Of a DNA stretch of 64,000 nucleotides, positions 9,519-20,589 are shown piece after piece (position 1 is the stretch's first letter; the number at the start of each line of letters is the position of its first letter). Position numbers and translations under genes: made by a program. The DNA is from an uncultured Duncaniella sp. (GTDB taxonomy: Bacteria > Bacteroidota > Bacteroidia > Bacteroidales > Muribaculaceae), in contig CAJUSW010000004.1 in the NCBI GenBank assembly GCA_910589485.1, positions 189,565 through 253,564 of the forward strand, written 5' to 3'. The notes below the pieces were generated by a model. The model was not told the origin of the DNA. It saw nothing but the letters and a program-made list of their open reading frames with translations, and ran no database searches.

Positions 9519-11045
9519 ATGACCCGACTGCCAGCTCTCATACTCACATTCTTTATTCTGCTCCTCTCATTCTCATGTGTGGAGCAGAATAAACACGTTG
9601 ACTATAGTGAAAAACTCGAGGTAGCCCGGCGACTCCTCGATTCCCTGCCCGATTCCACATTAAGTATCCTCCGTACAATTGATTTCGACAGCATTGACGA
9701 TCAGAGCCAGTTGCTCACAGCCCATTATGCAAAAGGTGTCGCCAAAAGACTCCTTTTGGATTACCCCAATGCCATACGCGAATTGCTCACAGCTGAAAAA
9801 ATAGCCGAGGATTCCCATGACTACAGGATGCTTGCATCAGTACGCCGGCAAATCATGATCCTTCATGATTCCATAGGTAATGAACTTTCCTATACCCGAT
9901 ATGCCATCCTTTCAGCCGATGCCTACGAAGCTTGTATGGATTCCGACAGCGTATTTGACATGCTCACCATAGCCACTGACCATCTTGTACGCCTCCACAA
10001 GAAAGAGGAATTAAAAGAGGTCTACACCCGCATGGATGAAATCTTTCATGATACCGAAGATTATTATAAAAGTCTGATTTTATTTCATATAAAATGCGAT
10101 GTTTACGACTCTATCCCACGATATGGTTATCTTGTAACAAGCCGAAGAATCCTTGACAGCATCAACAATGGGGGCGATTGGGAGGATCCTATTAAATGCG
10201 ACACAGTGATACTCATGCCCGAGCACATACGGGATATCGCTTACGAACTCTTCAGTCAGGACCGCGATACTATTGCCTACCGATTGCTTGAAACATTCTG
10301 CAAATACTACACTTGCACCCAACTGGGCAACGACCGCGAACGCGGTATATTGAAGATATCGAAACCCACTGATCCGTTTCCGTTTAACGGTATATTGCTT
10401 ACCCGTAAACAATTCTTCGGCAACTACATTGTTGATGTCGAACGCATTGCCGGCGATTTCTACTATGAAGAAAAGATTCAAAAGGAGCGTACCATACGCC
10501 ACCAGCGCGAGATAATGATTGCGATAGTACTTGGAGGCCTACTCTTGGCATCGATCATAGTAATGATATTCCGAACCATGCATCTGCGCCAACGCCGACG
10601 TGAGGAGGAACTGGTACATTCGGCCTCCGAACTGAAATCCCACATAAGCAACGCTAAGGAAAAATGGATCTCCTCGCTCTCGAAGCTATGTGATACCTAT
10701 TACGATGCCTATGCCAAGGAATCATCCCGGTCGCGCATCGCTCGAGCCGCCTTCGATGAGATACAGAAAAATATATCCTCCCCTGAATTTTTCCCCGATC
10801 TCGAATCCCGGTTGGATCGCGACCATCCGGGACTCATGACCCGTTTCCGGGCCGAGATGCCTGACCTGCGCCCCGATGAGTACCGCCTGTTTCTATTAAA
10901 TGCCATAGGATTTTCTATCCCCACCATCTCTCTGCTCATGAATGAGAAGCGCGAGCTGATATATACCCGTCGCGTGCGTCTCCGCTCCAAAATCCAGGAA
11001 TCCGACATTCCCGGGCGTGATTTATTCCTTGATTACCTTGAGTGA
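9519..11045 (+). CDS. membrane-anchored TPR/HTH regulator (paralogue 2)
   Basis: 508 aa, same plan as the protein at 7054-8577: signal/lipobox-like N-terminus (LLLSFSC, Cys about 20), TPR-like helices, a transmembrane helix (IMIAIVLGGLLLASIIVMIF, about 328-347), and a C-terminal HTH. The last 45 residues (MPDLRPDEYRLFLLNAIGFS, then MNEKRELIYTRRVRLRSKIQE) are nearly the same as in paralogue 1. The sensor halves have diverged strongly while the output domain is conserved, as expected if both act on similar DNA but see different signals. The nearly leaderless promoter is also shared. Confidence 0.75.
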   Translation: MTRLPALILTFFILLLSFSCVEQNKHVDYSEKLEVARRLLDSLPDSTLSILRTIDFDSIDDQSQLLTAHYAKGVAKRLLLDYPNAIRELLTAEKIAEDSHDYRMLASVRRQIMILHDSIGNELSYTRYAILSADAYEACMDSDSVFDMLTIATDHLVRLHKKEELKEVYTRMDEIFHDTEDYYKSLILFHIKCDVYDSIPRYGYLVTSRRILDSINNGGDWEDPIKCDTVILMPEHIRDIAYELFSQDRDTIAYRLLETFCKYYTCTQLGNDRERGILKISKPTDPFPFNGILLTRKQFFGNYIVDVERIAGDFYYEEKIQKERTIRHQREIMIAIVLGGLLLASIIVMIFRTMHLRQRRREEELVHSASELKSHISNAKEKWISSLSKLCDTYYDAYAKESSRSRIARAAFDEIQKNISSPEFFPDLESRLDRDHPGLMTRFRAEMPDLRPDEYRLFLLNAIGFSIPTISLLMNEKRELIYTRRVRLRSKIQESDIPGRDLFLDYLE

Positions 11046-11332
11046 GTGTTTTTAACATTCGACACGTCATTTTTCCGGCTCCGTAACGCCCTGATTTCCA
11101 CCGCATCACGCGATGATGAATTTTACGGCTTTTTTATCACGTGTAACTTTTTGTATATTAAAGCATTAATTCGTGCATGATAAATCCATTTTATCTGTCA
11201 ATTTTTTGTTTTTATCCCGAAAAATACGTTAATTTGCAAAAATTATCACTTACACATAATGTCCTATACACATATTAATAAGTAATCAAGATTGGTAAAG
11301 AAACTTAACGGAACTTTTTGTTGAGCATAGCA

Positions 11333-11368
11333 GAGGGGCGCCCGCGACATCATTCGCGAGTGCCCCTC
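11333..11368. terminator. hairpin between convergent genes
   Basis: GAGGGGC and GCCCCTC, extended by CGCGA/TCGCG, form a strong imperfect stem with a short loop between the rightward regulator gene and the leftward beta-barrel gene. There is no long T run on either side. The rest of the 349-bp gap 11046-11394 is AT-rich and shows no gene. Confidence 0.55.
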
Positions 11369-11394
11369 GATATTATATCAAGTGAAGGGTGATT

Positions 11395-11940
11395 TTAGAA
11401 ATGATAGTAGAAACCGAGCATCAGGTTGTTGCTGTTCAGGTCAAGACCCCAGTTTTCGGGAGTACCGTTACGCTTGGCAGGACGGTTGCCGCTCTGGTAT
11501 CCGAGGAATCCCACGTGGGCCACAAGGCTGAAACGATCGCTCACATTGAACGAAACACCCGGACGGAGACCGATACCATACTCCACAGCGCAATGTCCGT
11601 CGGCACGGCCGATACCGAAATCAACACCGCCATCAATAAAGAGGCTTACCCTCTCCGAGCTGAAATAAGTGTAACGTGCATAAGGATTCAGTTTGAACAC
11701 GGTCAGCTTCTCATCGCCGGTCTTTCTGTAGGATACGCCCAGCACCGAACCGATGGCGAAATTGTCAGTGAGGTTATAACCAAGCTCCGGGAGCACTGTC
11801 ACCTGAGTGGTCTTCAATCCGCTCACCTCCTGGGTGGTACGGCCGAATGTAACCTGACCGCCTGAATACCATGTCCCACTCTGAGCTGATGCTCCCAATG
11901 TAGCGATAGCCATTACGGCCATAAGTAAAAACTTCTTCAT
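11395..11940 (-). CDS. outer membrane beta-barrel protein
   Basis: 181 aa with a clear signal peptide (MKKFLLMAVMAIATLGASAQ). The mature part alternates polar and hydrophobic residues in about eight strands (for example FKLNPYARYTYFSSERVSLFIDGG) and ends in NLMLGFYYHF. The terminal Phe is the usual BAM recognition signal. Size and pattern fit the small eight-stranded outer membrane beta-barrel/porin-like family (PF13505 type). Its transport or adhesion role cannot be read from the sequence. A MITE-like element ends 50 bp upstream of its start codon, so the element may form part of its 5' region. Confidence 0.82.
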   Translation of the reverse strand: MKKFLLMAVMAIATLGASAQSGTWYSGGQVTFGRTTQEVSGLKTTQVTVLPELGYNLTDNFAIGSVLGVSYRKTGDEKLTVFKLNPYARYTYFSSERVSLFIDGGVDFGIGRADGHCAVEYGIGLRPGVSFNVSDRFSLVAHVGFLGYQSGNRPAKRNGTPENWGLDLNSNNLMLGFYYHF

Positions 11941-11990
11941 AACAGTTGAAAAATGTAAGAGATTATTTAAGTGAGTAAAACAGAATTTTA

Positions 11991-12173
11991 AGTAAGTCTT
12001 AAAAATTAAACGCTATATGTAAATCTTAAAGAGCTTGCTCAATAAATCTTGTTCTTTTTGGCTGTTTTATCCTTGTCATTCAGTCGTATAGCTCGCTATA
12101 CTCCTTCATTCCGCAGATAAAACATCTCAAAAATAACGGCGATTTATATTGCGCATTCTTTTTACGACTTACT
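11991..12173. mobile_element. MITE-like palindromic element, copy 1
   Basis: 183 bp with terminal inverted repeats AGTAAGTCTTAAAAA and TTTTTACGACTTACT (one mismatch) flanked by TA on both sides (11989-11990 and 12174-12175). That is the target duplication made by IS630/Tc1-mariner transposases. No coding capacity. The interior folds into a long hairpin capped by GTATAG-CTCG-CTATAC. A second copy is at 22396-22580. The flanking gap 11941-12429 otherwise contains only the valS promoter region. Confidence 0.85.
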
Positions 12174-12324
12174 TATATTTTCAATCATATTAACAACATT
12201 AATGCTATTAAGGTTGAAAAAAGTTGAAATCTTTTCCATTCACCCCGGCGCCGTCCTTTACAAGATTTTTCACCGTGGCGCAGGATTTTATATTCTATTA
12301 CGCCTCTGTATCATTGTTTTTTTG

Positions 12325-12332
12325 TACCTTTG
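12325..12332 (+). promoter_or_regulatory. -7 element upstream of valS
   Basis: TACCTTTG, 97 bp before the valS start codon. The -33 TTG is not at the usual distance. The leader contains a small GC hairpin (CGGGC with GCCCG, about 12346-12368) but no T-box features are seen. Confidence 0.5.
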
Positions 12333-12429
12333 CACTTTGATTTAAACGGGCTTCCTGCCGAGGCCCGCAAGCGACTGAAAAATATATAACACAACGGATA
12401 AATACGTAAATAACCCACTCATTAACCCC

Positions 12430-15045
12430 ATGGAAGAAATCGCATCTAAGTACGATCCCCGCGCTGTCGAGGATAGATGGTATGCCTATTGGATGGACCA
12501 CCGCCTGTTTCACTCCGAGCCTGATGCCCGCGAGCCGTTCACAATCGTGATCCCTCCCCCCAACGTCACCGGCATTCTGCACATGGGCCACATGCTCAAC
12601 AACACTATCCAGGACATCCTCATCCGCCGTGCCCGCCTCATGGGCAAGAACGCACTCTGGGTGCCCGGAACCGACCATGCGGCCATCGCTACCGAGGCCA
12701 AGGTCGTCAACAAGCTTGCTGCCGAGGGAATTAAGAAAAGCGACCTCACCCGCGAGCAGTTCCTCGAGCATGCGTGGGAGTGGAAAGAGAAGCACGGAGG
12801 CATCATCCTCGAGCAGCTCAAGAAACTCGGCGCCTCATGCGACTGGGAGCGCACAGCCTTCACCATGGACGATATCCGCTCCAAGAGCGTGATCCGCGTC
12901 TTTGTCGACCTCTACCGCAAGGGCCTCATCTACCGTGGCAAGCGCATGGTCAACTGGGACCCCAAGGCCAAGACAGCCCTTTCCGACATCGAGGTTGTGT
13001 ACAAGGAGGAGCACTCCAAGCTCTATTACCTCCGCTACAAGATCGTGGGCGAGGAGGGTTACGCCATCGTGGCCACCACCCGTCCCGAGACCATCATGGG
13101 CGACACCGCCATGTGTATCAACCCCGAGGATCCCAAGAACCAGCACCTGCGTGGCAAGAAGGTGATCGTGCCCCTCGTTGGCCGTGAGATCCCCGTGATC
13201 GAGGACACCTACGTTGACATCAACTTCGGAACCGGTTGCCTCAAGGTGACCCCCGCCCACGACATGAACGACAACATGCTCGGCGAAAAGCACGGCCTTG
13301 AGACCATCGACATATTCAACGACGACGCCACCATCAGCGAGGCCGCCGGAATGTACGTGGGCATGGACCGCTTCGCTTGCCGCGAGCAGATAGCCAAGGA
13401 CCTCCAGGCTGCCGGACTCATCGAGAAGATCGAGGAGTACGAGAACAAGGTGGGATACTCCGAGCGCAATCAGGACACCGTCACCGAGCCCCGTCTCAGC
13501 GACCAGTGGTTCCTCAAGATGCAGTCGCTCGCAGAACCCGCCCTCGCATCGGTCGAGGACGGCGTGATCAAGTTTGTGCCCGAGAAATTCAAGACCACCT
13601 ATCGCCGTTGGCTCACCGACATACGCGACTGGTGCATCTCGCGCCAGCTGTGGTGGGGACACCGCGTGCCCGCCTACTATCTGCCCGACGGATCATTCGT
13701 AGTGGCCGAGACCGCCGACGAGGCCCTCTCGCTCGCCCGTGAGAAGGATCCCGCCCTCACAGCGGCCGACCTTCGCCAGGACGACGATTGCCTCGACACA
13801 TGGTTCTCGTCATGGCTCTGGCCCATCTCGCTCTTCAACGGTATCCTCGATCCCGACAATGAGGAGATCAAGTACTACTATCCCACAGCCGACCTCGTGA
13901 CCGGTCCCGATATCATATTCTTCTGGGTAGCCCGCATGATCATGGCCGGATACGAGTTCTTGGGCAAGCAGCCGTTCAACAACGTATATTTCACCGGTAT
14001 CGTGCGCGACGAGATCGGACGCAAGATGTCCAAGCAGCTCGGCAACTCCCCCGACCCCCTCGACCTCATCGACGAGTACGGAGCCGACGGTGTGCGCATG
14101 GGCATCATGCTCTCGGCCCCTGCCGGTAACGACATATTCTTCGACAAGAAACTCTGCGAGAACGGCCGTAACTTCTGCAACAAGGTGTGGAACGCCTTCC
14201 GTCTCGTAAAGGGATGGGAAGTGGACGACACTCTCGCCCAGCCCGCAAGCTCAGCTACAGCTGTCAAGTGGTTCCAGAGCCTCCTGAGCCGTGCCATCAC
14301 CGAGATCAACGACTCGTTCGACAAATACCGTCTCTCCGAGGCCCTCATGGCCGTCTACCGCCTGTTCCGCGATGAATTCTCGTCATGGTATCTCGAGATG
14401 GTCAAGCCCGAATATCAGAAACCCATCGACCGTGCCACCTACGAGGCCACCATCGGCTTCTTCGACTCGCTCCTGCGCATGCTTCATCCCTTCATGCCCT
14501 TCATTTCCGAGGAGCTGTGGCAGCACATCGGCGACCGTCGCGAAGGCGAGTCAATCATGTATGCCTCGATGCCCGTAGCCGGCGAGATCGACACCGACCT
14601 GCTCGACAAGGTGGAGCGCGCCAAGGAGATTGTCAACGGTGTGCGCGGAGTACGCGCTCAGCGCAACATCCCCAACCGTGAGCTCCTCACCCTCCTGGCC
14701 ATCAACGAGACCATCGACCTGGCCGACGTGATCAGCAAGCTCGCCATGCTCGAGAAGGTTGACACTGCCACCGAGAAGGACCCTGCAGCCGCATCGTTCC
14801 TCGTGGGCACCACTGAATTCAACATCCCCTTGCTCAACAATATCGACGTAGAGGCCGAGAAAGCCAAGATAACCAAGGAGATCGACTACTACGAGGGATT
14901 CAAGAAATCGGTGGAGAAGAAGCTCTCCAACGAACGCTTCGTAGCCAATGCCCCCGCGGCCGTAGTGGAAGGCGAACGCAAGAAGCTGGCCGACGCCGAC
15001 TCCAAGCTCGCCACCCTCCGCGCCACTCTCGCGGCTCTTGCCTGA
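12430..15045 (+). CDS. valS: valine--tRNA ligase
   Basis: Charges tRNA-Val and edits mischarged threonine. The 871-aa class I synthetase carries HMGH at residues 51-54 (context PPPNVTGILHMGH) and KMSKQ at 532-536 (GRKMSKQLGNSPDP). A long insertion with the TTRPETIMGDTA editing-domain signature lies between them. The C-terminal 60 residues form the coiled-coil arm typical of ValRS (NIDVEAEKAKITKEIDYYEG). Length is normal. The gene is monocistronic in appearance, with a strong hairpin after the stop codon. Confidence 0.97.
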   Translation: MEEIASKYDPRAVEDRWYAYWMDHRLFHSEPDAREPFTIVIPPPNVTGILHMGHMLNNTIQDILIRRARLMGKNALWVPGTDHAAIATEAKVVNKLAAEGIKKSDLTREQFLEHAWEWKEKHGGIILEQLKKLGASCDWERTAFTMDDIRSKSVIRVFVDLYRKGLIYRGKRMVNWDPKAKTALSDIEVVYKEEHSKLYYLRYKIVGEEGYAIVATTRPETIMGDTAMCINPEDPKNQHLRGKKVIVPLVGREIPVIEDTYVDINFGTGCLKVTPAHDMNDNMLGEKHGLETIDIFNDDATISEAAGMYVGMDRFACREQIAKDLQAAGLIEKIEEYENKVGYSERNQDTVTEPRLSDQWFLKMQSLAEPALASVEDGVIKFVPEKFKTTYRRWLTDIRDWCISRQLWWGHRVPAYYLPDGSFVVAETADEALSLAREKDPALTAADLRQDDDCLDTWFSSWLWPISLFNGILDPDNEEIKYYYPTADLVTGPDIIFFWVARMIMAGYEFLGKQPFNNVYFTGIVRDEIGRKMSKQLGNSPDPLDLIDEYGADGVRMGIMLSAPAGNDIFFDKKLCENGRNFCNKVWNAFRLVKGWEVDDTLAQPASSATAVKWFQSLLSRAITEINDSFDKYRLSEALMAVYRLFRDEFSSWYLEMVKPEYQKPIDRATYEATIGFFDSLLRMLHPFMPFISEELWQHIGDRREGESIMYASMPVAGEIDTDLLDKVERAKEIVNGVRGVRAQRNIPNRELLTLLAINETIDLADVISKLAMLEKVDTATEKDPAAASFLVGTTEFNIPLLNNIDVEAEKAKITKEIDYYEGFKKSVEKKLSNERFVANAPAAVVEGERKKLADADSKLATLRATLAALA

Positions 15046-15059
15046 GGATAACGACAGTG

Positions 15060-15093
15060 ACAATAGTTTGATCCACCCGGATCAAACTATTGT
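15060..15093 (+). terminator. hairpin terminator after valS
   Basis: A perfect 15-bp stem (ACAATAGTTTGATCC with its complement) closes a 4-nt ACCC loop, 15 bp after the valS stop codon. The downstream T run is weak (TTTTATATTTTAT some 15 nt later). Confidence 0.7.
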
Positions 15094-15147
15094 GCCGGCT
15101 GTCAGTTTTATATTTTATAGGTTTATCACCACCCACACTCACCGAGC

Positions 15148-15667
15148 ATGTTTCTCGACATCGTAATCATAGTCATATTCGCCGTATCGGCCATAATGGG
15201 CTACCGCAAGGGACTCATAGGGCAGATAGGGTCGGTGGCCGCCATCATCATAGGCATCCTCGCATGCCGTATGTTCGGCCCTCAGGTCACCGATATGATA
15301 ATGCCTGCCGGTAATGCTGACCCAGCCACCGATCCCAACTCCATGCCACGCTACGTGGCTGTGATACTCGCCTACTCGGGTGTGTATATCGTGGCCTATT
15401 ATGCCGTGATACTCGTGGCCCGGTTGCTCAGGACCGTCACCCATACCCTCCTGCTCGGACCGCTCGACCGCATGGCCGGCGCCGTGGTGAGCGTGGTGAA
15501 ATGGTTCCTCGCCGTGAGCGTGGCCATGAACCTGTACATAGCCATATTCTCGCCGGCCGACATCACCCACTCAACCAGGGTGTGTGGCGAACGCACGGTG
15601 ACATGGATCCTCAACCTCGCTCCCACCGTGTGGGGAGCCTTTACCCAACATAATACATCGACACAAC

Positions 15668-15678
<11 letters not shown>
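15148..15678 (+). CDS. cvpA: CvpA family membrane protein
   Basis: 176 aa with four predicted membrane helices. The N-terminus MFLDIVIIVIFAVSAIMGYRKGLIGQ is the family hallmark (D near residue 4, G-x-x-x-G, then the RKG motif), followed by hydrophobic segments at about 28-43, 70-90 and 110-130. CvpA proteins are named for colicin V production; in other bacteria they help withstand envelope stress. The last 11 bp overlap the start of sufB, so the two genes are probably translationally coupled. Confidence 0.85.
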
Positions 15679-17115
<1,437 letters not shown>

Positions 17116-17119
<4 letters not shown>

Positions 17120-17820
17120 AAAGCGCCCTCTATCTCATACCATCCACCATGAGCGACGCACCCGTGGGCGACGTCCTCCCTGCCGGCAATATAGCCCTGT
17201 GCCGGGAGATAAAGCACTATGTGGTGGAGAACATCCGCACCGCCCGGCGCTTCCTGAAGCGTTGCGACCGCGATATCGACATCGACTCGCTGACATTCAC
17301 CGTGCTCGACGAGCACACATCCCCCGCCGACGTGCCGGCAATGCTCGCACCCATCGAGCAGGGGCTCCCCGTGGGTGTCATATCCGAGGCCGGATGTCCC
17401 GCCGTGGCCGATCCGGGCGCCGACCTTGTGGCCGTGGCCCAGCAACGGGGCATCACCGTGGTTCCCCTCGTGGGACCGTCGAGCATCATCATGTCGCTCA
17501 TGGCATCGGGGTTCAACGGTCAGACATTCGCCTTCAACGGCTATCTGCCCTACGAATCGCGGGCAAGGTCGGAAAAATTGCGCGAGATGGAGAGACTGAT
17601 ACGCACCCGCCAGCAGACCCAGATATTCATCGAGACGCCCTACCGCAACAACCGCCTGATAGCCGAGCTGGTATCATCGCTCCCATCGGGAATGAGGCTA
17701 TGCGTGGCATCCGACATCACCGGACCTAAGCAAGAGATAATCACACTTCCACTCGCCAAATGGGCCAAGCGCGCTTACAATTACGATAAAGTCCCGACAA
17801 TATTTCTCCTCTACAGCTGA
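17116..17820 (+). CDS. SAM-dependent methyltransferase, tetrapyrrole methylase/RsmI-like
   Basis: 234 aa, tetrapyrrole-methylase fold. The N-terminal strand LYLIPSTMSD, the central VISEAGCPAVADPGADLV (SAM-binding loop region) and VPLVGPSSIIMSLMASG are characteristic of the RsmI (16S rRNA C1402 ribose methylase) group. It lacks the C-terminal extension of full RsmI (about 280 aa) and has a diverged first helix, so it belongs to a shorter Bacteroidetes subfamily. The substrate may be rRNA but is unproven. It overlaps the sufB stop codon (ATGA). Confidence 0.8.
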
Positions 17821-17873
17821 CACCGCTGCAGCTCACTCACACAAACCAATCACACACACAACCATTCAATACC

Positions 17874-18857
17874 ATGCGTCGCAAATTCAGCCCTTCACTC
17901 GATCTTCCCGGACTGTTTGACAGTCTCGACGATTTCAACGAACGTCTTGACCCGGGATTTGAAATCATCCCGCCCGAGAAGATGGCTGACATAGCGCGAC
18001 AGCATGCTCACTCACCCGAGATCGACGAGCTCCCACCGCTCGAACCCTCCGACCATGTATTCTTCATGAGCTTCGGCAGCGGGAGCAGCGGCAACTGTGC
18101 CTACATCGGCGACCGCAACTGCGGATTCCTCATCGATGCCGGCATAGATGCCAAAAAGGTGATGACCACCCTGCACGCCAACGGCATAAGAATGGAGAAT
18201 GTGAAAGGCATCATCCTCACCCACGACCATCACGACCACATAGCCCAGGCCTATCAGATACTGCGTGGCAACCGTCACATGAAGCTCTACTGCACCCTGC
18301 GCACCCTCAACGGTATCCTGCGCCGTCACAATGTGTCGCGACGCATCAAGGACTATCACTCCCCTATCTACAAGGAATTCACTTTCAAGATAGGAGCCTT
18401 CGAGATAACCCCCTTCGAGGTGATGCACGACGGAGCCGACAATGCCGGATTCTTCATCTCCCACCCCTCAGGCACCACCATAGCCGTGGCCACCGACCTG
18501 GGGTGCATATCACCGCGTGTCGACCACTACATGCGCCAGGCCACAAGCATCGTCATCGAGTCCAACTACGACCTTATGATGTTGCGCAACGGCATATACC
18601 CCGAATATCTCAAGGCCCGCATCGTGGCAGCCAACGGCCACCTCGACAACGCCGTGACGGCCCGCTTCATAGCCGAGATAATCACCCCGCAGGTGCGCAA
18701 CATATTCCTCTGCCACCTGTCGCACGACAACAACACCCCCGAGATCGCACTCGACACCATCGAGGAGGCCATCGCCTCGCGTGGCGACAATCCCGTGCTC
18801 ACTCCACGCATCCTCGCCCTACCGCGCTACTCGGCCACACCGCTGTATCGACTTTAA
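17874..18857 (+). CDS. MBL-fold metallo-hydrolase
   Basis: 327 aa with no signal peptide. The metallo-beta-lactamase domain starts near residue 62 (FMSFGSGSSGNCAYIGDRNC). It contains the zinc-binding signature LTHDHHDH near residues 116-123 and later His residues (EVMHDGADNAG, SNYDLMML, GHLDNAVTARF, CHLSHDNN). This pattern is that of the YycJ/WalJ-like group of cytoplasmic hydrolases, proposed to act on nucleic acids. The first 60 residues are an extra, weakly conserved extension. It follows the methyltransferase by 53 bp on the same strand. Confidence 0.85.
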   Translation: MRRKFSPSLDLPGLFDSLDDFNERLDPGFEIIPPEKMADIARQHAHSPEIDELPPLEPSDHVFFMSFGSGSSGNCAYIGDRNCGFLIDAGIDAKKVMTTLHANGIRMENVKGIILTHDHHDHIAQAYQILRGNRHMKLYCTLRTLNGILRRHNVSRRIKDYHSPIYKEFTFKIGAFEITPFEVMHDGADNAGFFISHPSGTTIAVATDLGCISPRVDHYMRQATSIVIESNYDLMMLRNGIYPEYLKARIVAANGHLDNAVTARFIAEIITPQVRNIFLCHLSHDNNTPEIALDTIEEAIASRGDNPVLTPRILALPRYSATPLYRL

Positions 18858-19012
18858 CGGGCGGACCCCGTTCCGCGTCTCTCTCATGTTGTCCGGTAGC
18901 GTGGTGCATACCGCCGAGTCCGTGCGTGTGTGAGGTATCGAACCATTTGCTCCCGGCGGATGTTAAGTTTTTACCCATACATCACAAAAGAAAACAACCT
19001 GAGAGAATAGAA

Positions 19013-20458
19013 ATGTCAAATAATCATGTAACACGTCTGCATTGGAAACTCTTTTTTCCATTGGTAGGATTGCTGTGGGTAGTGATAGGCATAACTATCA
19101 TCTACTTCGTGACCCACGAGCGTCAACGCCTCAGCTATAATCTGGGCAACCGGCTCGTCAATGTCAACAGCACCATAATCGATGCCTACGAAGAGAGCGA
19201 CGACCTGCAGAAGACCGTTGATTTCATAAAGCTTTTCACTAATCAGACCACTCTCGACCCGTTGCATCTCACCGTGTATGACAACGACGGAAACATCATA
19301 GCCGACAACAAGGAAGCCACAATCCTGATCCACGACGGGAACGGGAAGATATTGCCCGACTTCGAGCACTCATGGCATGAGCGCGACACCTCCTATCTCC
19401 ACGACATGATCATGTATGGCTCCAAGTACATGGTGAGCTCAGCCACGAGCAAGGATGGGGTCATACACACCTTTGCGGCCCTCCCCTATAAGGGAGAGGT
19501 GGGAAAATTCCTGAGCGTCGATTCCATGGTGTGGGTAGTGGTGCTGGCATTGGGCGTCCTGTCGTTCCTGCTTGCCTATCTCAGTTCCAAAGCGATATGC
19601 AGCAACGTGTATGCTCTGCGCGATTTCGCTGAAATGATCTCGACCAACAATATCCCCGACGACATCGAGTCCTGGCACTTTTCCAAGGACGAGCTCGGCG
19701 ACGTGTCGAAACAGTTGCTTCTCATGTATCGCGAAAAGATGAAAGCCGAACAGGAGAAGATACTCCACGAACGGCAGATAGGCATAAATGTGAGCCACGA
19801 GCTCAACACCCCTGTAGCTATCATAAAAGGATACCTCGACACCATCCTCGCCGACAAGGACATATCCGAGGAGCAGAAGCTGAGGTTCATATCACGCGCA
19901 AGCGAAAACATCGACCGCCTGGCCGAACTGATCGACGACCTCAACACCGTGATGAGACTTCAGGAGAACAAGATGACCGTACACCTCAGGACACTTGATT
20001 TCCACTCTCTGGTAAGCAAGCTCTACGATGACGTGCGCCACAACCACAGGGCCGGCGACATGGAGCTGAATATGAACATTCCCGCCGGATGCCTGGTGGA
20101 AGGTAACGAGGGTCTGCTCAACAACGCATTGATCCACCTCATAGAGAACGCCGTGAAACACTCGGGAGGCTCATGCATATCTATCGACCTGCTCGGCGAG
20201 GAGGATGGCTACATGGTGTTCTCCTTCTCCGACAACGGCATCGGTGTTGACGAGGAGCATCTCGACCGGCTTTTCGACCTGTTCTATAGGGTAGACAGTG
20301 GCCGATCCCGTAAAAGTGGAGGATCAGGCCTCGGGCTGTCGCTTGTCGACCGTATCTTTATGGCCATGAGGGGCGATATCTCGGCCCGCAACGCCACCAC
20401 CGGAGGCCTTGAATTCATATTCCGCCTCCCTAAAGGCACCGTAGCCGACAGGCAGTGA
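19013..20458 (+). CDS. sensor histidine kinase
   Basis: About 481 aa. Helix TM1 (FFPLVGLLWVVIGITIIYFV), a periplasmic sensor region of about 140 residues and TM2 (VVVLALGVLSFLLAYL) are followed by the kinase core. This has the H box with phospho-acceptor H262 in NVSHELNTPV, the N box LIENAVKHS, and G boxes SDNGIGVDEEHLDRLFDLFY and GGSGLGLSLV. Start ATG 19013 is chosen because the preceding in-frame stretch overlaps the MBL gene and has no family features. No response regulator is adjacent, so it is an orphan kinase in this window. Confidence 0.9.
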   Translation: MSNNHVTRLHWKLFFPLVGLLWVVIGITIIYFVTHERQRLSYNLGNRLVNVNSTIIDAYEESDDLQKTVDFIKLFTNQTTLDPLHLTVYDNDGNIIADNKEATILIHDGNGKILPDFEHSWHERDTSYLHDMIMYGSKYMVSSATSKDGVIHTFAALPYKGEVGKFLSVDSMVWVVVLALGVLSFLLAYLSSKAICSNVYALRDFAEMISTNNIPDDIESWHFSKDELGDVSKQLLLMYREKMKAEQEKILHERQIGINVSHELNTPVAIIKGYLDTILADKDISEEQKLRFISRASENIDRLAELIDDLNTVMRLQENKMTVHLRTLDFHSLVSKLYDDVRHNHRAGDMELNMNIPAGCLVEGNEGLLNNALIHLIENAVKHSGGSCISIDLLGEEDGYMVFSFSDNGIGVDEEHLDRLFDLFYRVDSGRSRKSGGSGLGLSLVDRIFMAMRGDISARNATTGGLEFIFRLPKGTVADRQ

Positions 20459-20488
20459 TCATAATGCCCGTGACACCTCTTTGTAAAA

Positions 20489-20537
20489 GCCTCCCGGCAT
20501 CTCGCATAGAGAAGCCGGGAGGCAACCATTCTTTTTT
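20489..20537. terminator. bidirectional terminator between kinase and susD-like genes
   Basis: GCCTCCCGGC and GCCGGGAGGC form a 10-bp stem. TTCTTTTTT follows on the plus strand and TTTTACAAAG on the minus strand, so it can stop transcription from both convergent genes. Confidence 0.8.
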
Positions 20538-20589
20538 AACCTTTTCTATGAGGTTGCCCTAACACAACCTCCATTACTTATATAACAAA

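Noticed and set aside
12333..12429. T-box riboswitch in the valS leader
   Set aside because: The leader is under 100 nt and lacks the specifier and T-box sequences; only one small hairpin is present.
18503..19012. N-terminal extension of the histidine kinase
   Set aside because: It overlaps the metallo-hydrolase gene in another frame and has shadow-like composition; ATG 19013 gives a normal kinase N-terminus.
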